Of a stretch of DNA of 22,990 nucleotides, positions 6,583 through 12,924 are shown piece by piece. How positions within the stretch are numbered: position 1 is the first letter of the stretch; each line of letters begins with the position of its first letter. The stretch covers positions 1-22,990 of the IMG/VR virus record IMGVR_UViG_3300028375_000014. One strand, written 5' to 3'. The notes beneath the pieces are model-generated. The model saw nothing but the letters and a program-made list of their open reading frames with translations, was not told where the DNA came from and did not search any database. The DNA is from a virus. The position numbers and the translations under genes are program-made.

Positions 6583-6857
6583 AAGCAACCTCGCGGCTTT
6601 GCAGGCGTATTCGGTGCGGTTAGTACCTCCGTCGTTCCATCGCTATAGTAGAATGTCCATTGCTTTACACCCTCGTCGGGAAAATACGCGGCTCTTTCGT
6701 CAAAGCAAACCCGCTGCGTTTCGTTATCGCCTAATAACCACGATACCGGCGCCCGTCGTACATATTCGTGCATTACTCGCCGAGCTAACTGCGGGTTGGA
6801 TTCTAAAAACCGCCGCTTAAGGCCGAGTTCTTTCGCGCTTTCGTCTAAATCTTTCAT
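6579..6857 (-). CDS. Hypothetical protein (92 aa)
   Basis: Unrecognised. The N-terminal 35 residues are helical and charged (MKDLDESAKELGLKRRFLES). The remainder has likely beta strands around KQWTFYYSDGTTEVLTA, a layout seen in small phage proteins of unknown role. The first residues, DLDESAKE, match a stretch in the preceding gene (DLDESANE) and are encoded by an identical 20-base sequence. The ATG shares its A with the upstream TAA, and the TGA overlaps the methyltransferase ATG. It lies between the helicase and the methyltransferase in the same transcript, which gives no specific clue to its job. Confidence 0.7.
   Translation of the reverse strand: MKDLDESAKELGLKRRFLESNPQLARRVMHEYVRRAPVSWLLGDNETQRVCFDERAAYFPDEGVKQWTFYYSDGTTEVLTAPNTPAKPRGCL
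6832..6851 (-). repeat. 20-base direct repeat, copy 1 (codes DLDESA)
   Basis: The forward-strand sequence TTCGCGCTTTCGTCTAAATC is found here and again at 7071-7090, identical at all 20 bases. Both copies are in the same reading frame of two adjacent leftward genes. Each encodes Asp-Leu-Asp-Glu-Ser-Ala. Confidence 0.85.
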
Positions 6858-7135
6858 TATCCTTTACCCTTTAGTTCTTTATTAATACGCTTTTCTAACA
6901 TAGACCAAACAGGCTCATATTCGGGCCAATCTGTCTCTATAACCACGCAGCCCGTTGTGCTGATACCTAAGCTGTCAACAAAATCTTCCAGATCTTCATA
7001 TTGTGATTCAGTTAAGTATTTCCGCTTAACGACTAAATACCGTTCTTCTCGCTTAATCGTTTCACATTCGTTCGCGCTTTCGTCTAAATCATTTTTTTTG
7101 AGATCATCGTCTATCCACATTTCTAATTCACTCAC
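6857..7135 (-). CDS. Acidic hypothetical protein (92 aa)
   Basis: Unrecognised, acidic protein with a likely central helix and strands (REERYLVVKRKYLTESQYEDLEDFV, then TGCVVIETDWPEYEPVW). The frame also contains GTG at 7144, but GTG 7135 is preferred: AAAGG is then 8 bases upstream and the start falls just after the helicase TAA, whereas at 7144 the purine run touches the start codon. The stop overlaps the next ATG as TAATG. Residues near the N-terminus (DLDESANE) are shared with the next gene and are encoded by a perfect 20-base repeat. The small, acidic, beta-containing character would fit a protein inhibitor or DNA mimic, but nothing in the sequence proves it. Confidence 0.68.
   Translation of the reverse strand: MSELEMWIDDDLKKNDLDESANECETIKREERYLVVKRKYLTESQYEDLEDFVDSLGISTTGCVVIETDWPEYEPVWSMLEKRINKELKGKG
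7071..7090 (-). repeat. 20-base direct repeat, copy 2 (codes DLDESA)
   Basis: Second copy of the repeat at 6832-6851, 239 bases away. Here it encodes residues near the N-terminus of the 6857-7135 protein. Confidence 0.85.
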
Positions 7136-7136
7136 G

Positions 7137-8897
7137 TTAAACACCTTTTTCTATTTGTTGGTTAATCTTATCGGTTAGCTCTGCAGCATCCCCGGCGTTA
7201 AATGTCTGGGCTGTCAGTACGTCGACGCCAAACTTAAAATAAAACCGCCTAAAACTCTCGCTATCGGGTCGGCCTGCTGCTCGTTGATGCCCCGCCCACC
7301 AACTCATTGCATCACGTAGTATAAGCTGCGCGGGTAGCCTATCAATGTGGTTTTGTATTTCGACTTCTTGTTTAGCAACGAAGCGCTTAACGTTAGCTAA
7401 CTGATTAATTAACGGTACGTGCTTGCTGACCAATTCTTGCCTATATAATTCTTTATCGGGCAGTGAATTTTTAAAATCATCAGCACTTATGTGGACATCA
7501 TCGACCTCGCCCCGCATAGCGGCCAGGACTTCGGCGTCCAACTCTATTAGATCGCCGTCGACTTCTTCCATACTTTTACGCGATACGGGTTTATTTTTAT
7601 CGCCACAAACAGGGCAAACGGTATGAATGCGGGCGTAAACAGCGTCACATATGACGCCAGTAACTTCATTCATAATTAAACAGGTACGCGTTGGTATGGT
7701 ATCAGAGTCTAACGAGCTCCCTTTTTTATCTCGCCTGTCGAGTGTCCACTCCCGGCGCGCATCTGGCAGGCCGTGGCGCTGCACGTTGCCAACATGGTCG
7801 ATGATAAGCGCAAACTTTTTACCCTCTAACAAACGCAATGGCCGCCCAAACTGCTGCACATAAAGCGCGTATGATTCGGTAGCCCGGCCCATACTTACGA
7901 CCTCCATGGCGGGCACGTCCACCCCCTCGCCGAGTAAATCCACATTGACAATTTGCATCAACTCGCGGCGTTTAAACCGCTGCATTATAGCGATCCGTTC
8001 TTCGTTCGGCGTATCGGCGCTAATGGCTGCCGCTGGCACGCCTGCCTCGTTAAATTTAGCGGCTACTTCGACGGCGGTTTCAACGCTATCGGTAAACGTA
8101 ACCCCTAATTTACCGGGTGCTATGCGCAAATAATGCTTAACGATGTCGCCTGTTATTTGTGATTTACGCCCGGCCGCTTTCAGTTTAGCTTTTCCAAAAT
8201 CGCCATCCCCGACTATTGCGTCTTGACCCGGGCGCACAAAGTCCGAAGGCGGCGCAAATATGCGGTATTCCGTTAAGTACCCCATATTTATCAATTCTCG
8301 CGCAGTAGGCCCTAATACCATTATATCGAATAAGCCATCTACGTGGCGCCCTAACCCCCTACCATCGGCACGCAAGGGCGTAGCAGTGACGCCTAGCCCC
8401 TTGGCGTTCGGGAACATGGCAAACGCCGTGCCCCATTTATTATTTTTCAATACGTGGTGCGCCTCGTCTTGCACGCATAGAGTGACAGAGTTAAGCCATG
8501 CGCCTAGCTCCTTGGTACGACGGACCAACGTATCGACACCCGCTACGGCACAAGTGGAATTAGGATCATAATAGCTGACCCCCAGTTCCATCATGTGCAA
8601 ATTGACGCATAACTTAACCACTGATTTAGGGCCTATTATGCGGTGACGAACTTTGTCGCGTGCTAGCGCCAGTGATATCTGACTGACTAACTCTTGACGA
8701 TGCGCGATAGCGCAGCAAGCCCCTTTGTGGTCGTGAATAATATCAGAAAATAACACCGTTTTACCGGCGCCTGTTGGCAGCACGGCGAGCACATTAGGCG
8801 CACCGTTGGCCCAGCCGCCGTATATTTCCGACTTGGCTTTCGCTTGATACGGCCGTAAATGCTGCGACCGTCCGGCGCGTGTTTGTACTGGGATCAT
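7137..8897 (-). CDS. SF2 DEAD/DEAH-type helicase with C-terminal Cys cluster
   Basis: ATP-dependent DNA or RNA unwinding enzyme of superfamily 2. RecA domain 1 has the Q-region RPYQ (15-18), Walker A LPTGAGKT (40-47), DEAH (144-147) and motif III TATPLR (171-176). Domain 2 has motif V VDLLGEGVDVP (319-329) and motif VI QQFGRPLR (348-355). Four cysteines (C406, C417 and the pair C428-x2-C431) follow, probably a zinc-binding module. The last 130 residues are helical and unrecognised, perhaps a partner-binding tail. The architecture resembles RadD/YejH-like and phage T4 UvsW/T5-type repair helicases. The ATG directly follows the upstream TAA. It is the second gene of the leftward operon and probably acts in replication fork processing or recombination-dependent replication. 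Confidence 0.9.
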   Translation of the reverse strand: MIPVQTRAGRSQHLRPYQAKAKSEIYGGWANGAPNVLAVLPTGAGKTVLFSDIIHDHKGACCAIAHRQELVSQISLALARDKVRHRIIGPKSVVKLCVNLHMMELGVSYYDPNSTCAVAGVDTLVRRTKELGAWLNSVTLCVQDEAHHVLKNNKWGTAFAMFPNAKGLGVTATPLRADGRGLGRHVDGLFDIMVLGPTARELINMGYLTEYRIFAPPSDFVRPGQDAIVGDGDFGKAKLKAAGRKSQITGDIVKHYLRIAPGKLGVTFTDSVETAVEVAAKFNEAGVPAAAISADTPNEERIAIMQRFKRRELMQIVNVDLLGEGVDVPAMEVVSMGRATESYALYVQQFGRPLRLLEGKKFALIIDHVGNVQRHGLPDARREWTLDRRDKKGSSLDSDTIPTRTCLIMNEVTGVICDAVYARIHTVCPVCGDKNKPVSRKSMEEVDGDLIELDAEVLAAMRGEVDDVHISADDFKNSLPDKELYRQELVSKHVPLINQLANVKRFVAKQEVEIQNHIDRLPAQLILRDAMSWWAGHQRAAGRPDSESFRRFYFKFGVDVLTAQTFNAGDAAELTDKINQQIEKGV

Positions 8898-9164
8898 TTA
8901 CTTAGCCTTAGCTGTCGGATAATGCTTTTCACCCGATAACAAATAAGACTCTTTGCCCGCTCGCTTAAATACCTCTCGTTCAAATTCTTCGCACATTTTT
9001 TTTAGTTCGCAGGCGGGTACTTCATACAGATGAAAAGTGCGCCGTTCTAATGCCGGGACAGGCCAATCAGGGGTGATTAGCGCTGCTCTCGGTTTTTTAA
9101 CCTCCGTAACGCTAGTAGGTACGGAAAAATTTTGTAGCACTAAATTGAATGTCGCTATAATCAT
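8898..9164 (-). CDS. Hypothetical protein, first gene of leftward operon (88 aa)
   Basis: Unrecognised. The N-terminus is beta-rich (MIIATFNLVLQNFSVPTSVTEV), followed by a Pro-rich stretch (ALITPDWPVPALERR) and a charged helix (CELKKMCEEFEREVFKR). No membrane segment or motif. It is the gene closest to the bidirectional promoter at 9195-9244 and so the first to be made from the leftward transcript. The start at 9164 has AGAGAGA 8 bases upstream. First genes after such promoters often encode early regulators or host-takeover proteins; for this one that is conjecture. Confidence 0.72.
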   Translation of the reverse strand: MIIATFNLVLQNFSVPTSVTEVKKPRAALITPDWPVPALERRTFHLYEVPACELKKMCEEFEREVFKRAGKESYLLSGEKHYPTAKAK

Positions 9165-9194
9165 TTTTAATTCTCTCTTAATAAATTGTTATTT

Positions 9195-9244
9195 GTTGTT
9201 GACGCCAATGACAATACGCTATAATATAACTCCCTGTCAACAAC
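9195..9244. promoter_or_regulatory. Overlapping face-to-face promoters within a 9-bp perfect inverted repeat
   Basis: GTTGTTGAC (9195-9203) and GTCAACAAC (9236-9244) are exact inverted repeats separated by 32 bases. The left arm provides the rightward -35 (TTGTTG 9196-9201 with an 18-base spacer, or TTGACG 9199-9204 with 15) to a consensus -10 TATAAT (9220-9225). The right arm contains a consensus leftward -35 TTGACA (9240-9235) with an 18-base spacer to TATTGT (9216-9211). Each promoter reads across the other, so polymerase on one should block the other. The rightward start would be near 9232 and the leftward near 9204. Confidence 0.65.
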
Positions 9245-9263
9245 TAAACAGGATTTAAAAAAG

Positions 9264-10196
9264 ATGAAATCAATTAGTATCACAATACCCCTAACGCACT
9301 CAGCACTAACCCGCGCATCAGATATGTTGCATGGCTTGGCGATAGATGCAAGTAAAGAAACCAATACAGGCCATGAGCGAGCGGAAGCGTTGCGGTATCA
9401 AGCGCAAAAGCACGGACGCAAAGACCCAATGTTTAGCCCCGAAGAGATAGAGCAGGCCACATACCACGCTAATAACGAATCCGAGGGCCGAACCGCTTGG
9501 CAAGACCACATAGATGAGCAAGCAGAAGCGGCGGAGGTATTCGCTAGCCCAAAAACGGGGCCTGCGCTTACTGTTACGGAGAAATCGGGCCCTGTCGCTG
9601 CATCTGGCCCGGAGGTATTCGCTGACCCAAAGACGGCGGCCGCACCGGCCGGTGCGCCTGTTGCGGAAGTGCCACAAGCCACGGATCAGACGCAGCCACA
9701 TGCAGCGAGTGCAACGGAAACGACCCCGGAATTTGTGGATTCTGCAAAGGAAGCGGGCGAGGCGTCATCTGGGGTTGAATTAGCCGACGGCATACCGTGG
9801 GATAATAGAATACACGGAAGCGGTCGCGGTAAACTAGCCAAAGCACCTCACGGCTGGAAGAAAAAGCGCAACGTAGACCCTGATCTCGTTATAGAAGTCG
9901 AGGCGGAATTACGCGCGGCTATGTCTGCGGGTACTGCACCAGCACCAGCATCAGCACCAGCACCAGCACCAGCACCGAGTTCGAAATCTGAGCCTCAAGC
10001 GGTACCTGTGGACTTTACAAAGCTAGCACCCGCCGAGGTGACTACGTTTCCGGCGCTCATGGCGGCCTGCACTGCCAAAGGTCTGACCGCCGAGCAAGTG
10101 CTCGCGGCTGTTAATTTCATCGGGCTTAGTTCAATACCGTTATTAGCGGCGCGCCCTGATCTTATTCCGGCCGTAGCGCAAAGCTTAGGGGTGTAA
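9264..10196 (+). CDS. Low-complexity phage replication-associated protein (310 aa)
   Basis: Unknown function. The first 80 residues are a probably folded helical region. Residues 85-170 are disordered and rich in Ala, Pro, Glu and Thr, with a short internal duplication (EVFASPKT 91-98, EVFADPKT 117-124). A conserved-looking core GIPWDNRIHGSGRGKLAKAP then ...GWKKKRNVDPDLVIEVEAELR (176-217) follows. This motif recurs in phage proteins encoded next to SSB/DUF2800 genes. An Ala-Pro tract (225-238) links it to a small C-terminal helical domain (250-310). A CAGGAT lies upstream, although 11-12 bases from the ATG. It is the first gene of the rightward operon and ends one base before the nuclease gene. 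It probably acts with the SSB or nuclease; the mechanism is not visible. Confidence 0.8.
   Translation: MKSISITIPLTHSALTRASDMLHGLAIDASKETNTGHERAEALRYQAQKHGRKDPMFSPEEIEQATYHANNESEGRTAWQDHIDEQAEAAEVFASPKTGPALTVTEKSGPVAASGPEVFADPKTAAAPAGAPVAEVPQATDQTQPHAASATETTPEFVDSAKEAGEASSGVELADGIPWDNRIHGSGRGKLAKAPHGWKKKRNVDPDLVIEVEAELRAAMSAGTAPAPASAPAPAPAPSSKSEPQAVPVDFTKLAPAEVTTFPALMAACTAKGLTAEQVLAAVNFIGLSSIPLLAARPDLIPAVAQSLGV
9936..9977 (+). repeat. GCACCA hexanucleotide repeat (7 units) coding Ala-Pro tract
   Basis: Seven tandem in-frame GCACCA units, one with GCATCA and the last GCACCG, encode residues 225-238 (Ala-Pro, with one Ser). The same unit is used for the linker in the SSB gene at 12093-12152. 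Confidence 0.9.
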
Positions 10197-10197
10197 C

Positions 10198-11367
10198 ATG
10201 GGGCATTCCATTCTACCCCCCTCTTCGGCGCATATTTGGGGTAAGCCTGACGGCTGTACTGGCTGGGTGCAAATGTCGCAGACCTACCCTGACGACGAAG
10301 AGTCTCAAGCCTCGCGCGAAGGTACAGCGGCGCATGATATAGGCGCGCAGCTAATAACGGACGCGAAAACTAATCGAGTGCAAAATCATTCGGCGAGTGA
10401 TTGGGTCGGGATAACTGCATCGAACGGCGTACTATTTACCGAGGAAATGTTCGACTCTGCTAAGGAATACGCCGACGACGTCATTACCGTAATGCGCAAA
10501 ACGGGCATATTTGGCGGCGAGCATTTGAGAATAGAACAACGCGTCGAGATCCCAAAGGTTCACGAAATTAATTGGGGCACGCCCGACTGTTCCATCTATC
10601 ACGCCGCAGGTAATGCGCTTTATTTGTGGGATTATAAGCATGGTTTTGAAGTCGTCGAAGCGTTCGAAAACTGGCAGGGCATTGACTACCTAGCAGGGTT
10701 GTTAGATTTGCACGGAATTGATGGCCACACAGACCAAAGAACTAAGGTTTATCTACGCATAGCCCAGCCGCGAGCCTTTCACCGCGAAGGTACAATTCGC
10801 GAATGGGTAATAACTGCTAGCGACTTACGGGCTTATTTTAATACGCTCAATGCTAACGCTCACGAAGCACTAAGCCCTAACGCTAAGTTTCGTACCGGTA
10901 GCCACTGCAAACACTGCACGGGTCGCCAAGCTTGCCCCGCCGCACTTAAAGCCGGTCTCGGTATGTATGAGGCTGTTAGTAAACCCGTACCGGTAGAATT
11001 GTCGCCCGACGCGCTTGGCCTGCAATTGTCAATTGTTAAGCGCGCTCGTAAACAGTTGGAATATTTAGAATCGGGATTTGAGACACAAGCCAGCGCGCTA
11101 ATAAAAAAGGGAACTATGGTTCCGGGTTGGTCCGTTGAACAAAAAATCGGCCGTCAGAAGTGGGACAAGCCCGTCGAAGAAGTCATCGCGCTTGGTGATA
11201 TGCTTAATTTAGATTTACGCAAAGCACCCGACGCGATAACACCGATACAAGCTAAAAAATTAGGTATTGACGATGCCGTCATTATGGCATACAGTACACA
11301 CCCTAGAACCGGGCTAGAGATAGTTCCGGATAATGGAAATAAAGCAAAACAGGTATTTAAAAAATGA
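10198..11367 (+). CDS. DUF2800-type RecB/Cas4-like nuclease
   Basis: PD-(D/E)XK exonuclease-like protein of phage recombination/replication modules. Motifs: EGTAAHDIG (41-49, the G-x3-H of RecB-family nucleases), RIEQRV with E113, GTPDCSIY with D130, LWDYKHG with the D145-Y-K147 catalytic pair, and Q160 in the following helix. Four cysteines are placed as in AddB/Cas4: C20 near the N-terminus and C237-x2-C240-x5-C246 near the C-terminal side, a probable iron-sulfur cluster. The C-terminal 100 residues are unassigned. The ATG follows the preceding stop by one base with GGGGTG upstream. The next gene starts in an ATGA overlap. DUF2800 and DUF2815 genes are commonly adjacent in phages, which supports joint action on DNA ends. 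Confidence 0.85.
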   Translation: MGHSILPPSSAHIWGKPDGCTGWVQMSQTYPDDEESQASREGTAAHDIGAQLITDAKTNRVQNHSASDWVGITASNGVLFTEEMFDSAKEYADDVITVMRKTGIFGGEHLRIEQRVEIPKVHEINWGTPDCSIYHAAGNALYLWDYKHGFEVVEAFENWQGIDYLAGLLDLHGIDGHTDQRTKVYLRIAQPRAFHREGTIREWVITASDLRAYFNTLNANAHEALSPNAKFRTGSHCKHCTGRQACPAALKAGLGMYEAVSKPVPVELSPDALGLQLSIVKRARKQLEYLESGFETQASALIKKGTMVPGWSVEQKIGRQKWDKPVEEVIALGDMLNLDLRKAPDAITPIQAKKLGIDDAVIMAYSTHPRTGLEIVPDNGNKAKQVFKK

Positions 11368-12254
11368 CATCAATTACGAATATACTAACCCCCGTCGGTC
11401 GCCTAGTACAAGGCGATTGCTTCGAAGCACAAACAAAGGACGCTGAGGGCAACCCTTTAACTATTAAATTCGGCGCCAATGCCGGACAGCCTCGGGTAGA
11501 TTTTTACATGGGAATTGCTATTCCTAAAACTGATCCAGGCTGGGCTGAAACATGGGGCCTTATACATGGGGTGGCCCGCGCGTCCGCTCCGTCGCTTTTT
11601 GACGCAGCCGGAAACTGTATTAGTCCGAAATTCGCGTTTAAAATAATTGACGGCGATAGTGTGGTGCCTAATACAAAAGGCAAAAAGCCATGCGAGCGCG
11701 AAGGTTTTCCAGGTAACTGGATATTAAACTTTAGTGGCGGATTTGCGCCCAAGTGCTACACCGCCAACGGCGCCGCGCTAATAACCGATCCGCTAATGCT
11801 CAAGCGTGGCTATTATGTTCGGATCTATGGCAGCGTTAAGGGCAACGGTTCAACGCAGCAACCAGGTATATTTTTAAACCACACAATGGTCGAATTAGTT
11901 GGTTACGGTGAAGAAATTGTGATTGGTCAAAGCGGCGACGCTGTTTTTGGTGCGTCACCCGCTGCAGCACTGCCCGCCGGTGCGAGCGCTACGCCTTTGG
12001 CTACGTCCGCACCGTTAGCACAAGCCCCCGCACAAGGTCCGGCAATGGCTCCACCAAGCAACGTTGCACCTGCCCCAGACTTTTTAGAGGGGCCAGCACC
12101 CGCGCCAGCACCCGCGCCAGCACCAGCACCAGCACCAGCACCAGCACCGGCCGAGGTAAAATATCTTGACGCAAACGGGACAGCGTGGACTAGCGAGCAA
12201 TTGCTCTCGTTTAATTACACCGCCGCGCAAATAGAAGCATTACCGCGCGCTTAG
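11364..12254 (+). CDS. Probable DUF2815-like single-stranded DNA-binding protein
   Basis: Residues 1-195 look like a single OB-fold-type domain. It has many beta strands and ends in the pattern RGYYVRIYGSVKGNGSTQQ...GIFLNHTMVELVGYGEEI, as in phage DUF2815-type SSBs, which coat ssDNA at the fork. A Pro/Ala-rich linker follows, including ten Pro-Ala repeats (244-263). A small C-terminal module (KYLDANGTAWTSEQLLSFNYTAAQIEALPRA) ends the protein. There is no acidic C-terminal tip of the bacterial SSB kind, so partner recruitment may use this module instead. It sits next to the DUF2800 nuclease, sharing an ATGA overlap, the usual arrangement. A strong terminator follows at once, which may allow a high SSB level compared with the polymerase downstream. 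Confidence 0.72.
   Translation: MTSITNILTPVGRLVQGDCFEAQTKDAEGNPLTIKFGANAGQPRVDFYMGIAIPKTDPGWAETWGLIHGVARASAPSLFDAAGNCISPKFAFKIIDGDSVVPNTKGKKPCEREGFPGNWILNFSGGFAPKCYTANGAALITDPLMLKRGYYVRIYGSVKGNGSTQQPGIFLNHTMVELVGYGEEIVIGQSGDAVFGASPAAALPAGASATPLATSAPLAQAPAQGPAMAPPSNVAPAPDFLEGPAPAPAPAPAPAPAPAPAPAEVKYLDANGTAWTSEQLLSFNYTAAQIEALPRA
12093..12152 (+). repeat. Ten-unit Pro-Ala coding repeat in SSB linker
   Basis: Ten consecutive in-frame six-base units encode Pro-Ala. The 3' half is built of near-identical CCAGCA units and the 5' half alternates CCAGCA with CCCGCG. The array is related to the tract at 9936-9977, about 2.1 kb upstream in the same operon and orientation. Confidence 0.9.
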
Positions 12255-12267
12255 TTTCTCCGACCTT

Positions 12268-12291
12268 GGCCCGCTTCGGCGGGTCCTTTTT
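12268..12291 (+). terminator. Rho-independent terminator with UUCG tetraloop
   Basis: GGCCCGC (12268-12274), loop TTCG, then GCGGGTC (12279-12285): a 7-bp stem with one G-U pair, followed by T5 (12287-12291). It lies 14 bases after the SSB stop. The stable UUCG loop makes it a strong candidate. The next gene's ribosome site begins right after it. Confidence 0.85.
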
Positions 12292-12307
12292 AATTTAGAG
12301 GTGGCAC

Positions 12308-12550
12308 ATGTATTTCTACAAAAAAGGCGGTAAACAGATCCTTGATTTACGCGGGGACCTAATATTAACCCACAACGACGGACTGATAAAAGGCCGCGTA
12401 AAAAGCGCAGCGCCCGGCAGCGTTAAAAACGCAAAGTATATAGTGGCCCGAAACATGAGCTTTATAAGCAAAATAAAGGCCACATTTCACGTTATTAGGT
12501 TTATATTCGGCTCAAGCCAAGCGCTAGACGCTGACAAAGAAGGGCTTTAA
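12308..12550 (+). CDS. Small basic hypothetical protein (80 aa)
   Basis: Unrecognised. Basic N-terminal half (MYFYKKGGKQILDLRGDLIL) followed by RVKSAAPGSVKNAKYIVARN, with a moderately hydrophobic stretch (FHVIRFIFG, 60-68) too short for a membrane span. The ATG has GAGGTG 5 bases upstream. The gene lies directly after a strong terminator with no room for a new promoter, so its expression should depend on read-through. It comes just before the polymerase gene pair; function unknown. Confidence 0.68.
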   Translation: MYFYKKGGKQILDLRGDLILTHNDGLIKGRVKSAAPGSVKNAKYIVARNMSFISKIKATFHVIRFIFGSSQALDADKEGL

Positions 12551-12552
12551 TT

Positions 12553-12924
12553 ATGGCTGTTGATGTGTCCCTGGTGTGCGCCGAACTCGAGGCTATAGCC
12601 TGCATTTTTGCTGCATTTGAAAACCCAGATACAGCCGTCAAGTTGTTGGGCGACAAAGCTTGTTTTGAACAAGGTGATTTAGTTTACAGAACATCCCTTT
12701 TTAAGTGTAAATTGAAGCTGGTTATGCACCCGAGCGAGCAGGGCATACTTGATAGGGTCGAAAGGTTAAAAAAGACCGCTCGAAAACAATCGCGAGCTTT
12801 TGGTGGTAATAAAGCACGGAAAAGATCGTTAAATCGTGTCCGGTACAGTAAAGCCGTGGCCCAATCTTTTTTAGACGATGGCGAGATTGAGAATCATAAA
12901 ACTTACGTCGAGTCCTACACATGA
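12553..12924 (+). CDS. Hypothetical protein (123 aa), coupled to DNA polymerase
   Basis: Unrecognised. The N-terminal 60 residues are helical and mildly acidic, with three Cys (AELEAIACIF, KACFEQGD, LFKCKL). The second half is strongly basic (VERLKKTARKQSRAFGGNKARKRSLNRVRYSKAV), suggesting contact with nucleic acid. AAGGGC precedes the ATG. Its TGA overlaps the polymerase ATG as ATGA, so the two are probably made together. A polymerase accessory role (processivity or DNA binding) is conceivable but there is no family evidence. Confidence 0.72.
   Translation: MAVDVSLVCAELEAIACIFAAFENPDTAVKLLGDKACFEQGDLVYRTSLFKCKLKLVMHPSEQGILDRVERLKKTARKQSRAFGGNKARKRSLNRVRYSKAVAQSFLDDGEIENHKTYVESYT

Noticed and set aside
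9167-9364. 65-aa leftward frame crossing the bidirectional promoter
   Set aside because: It covers both promoters and the 5' end of the rightward gene, with no Shine-Dalgarno.
9318-9846. Several leftward and alternative-frame ORFs (up to 127 aa) within the first rightward gene
   Set aside because: Repetitive, G/C-rich Pro/Ala coding DNA leaves all frames open. Their translations are Arg/Trp/Cys-rich shadows without ribosome sites.
9936-9977. Tandem repeats as a CRISPR array
   Set aside because: Six-base coding units without spacers; they encode an Ala-Pro linker.
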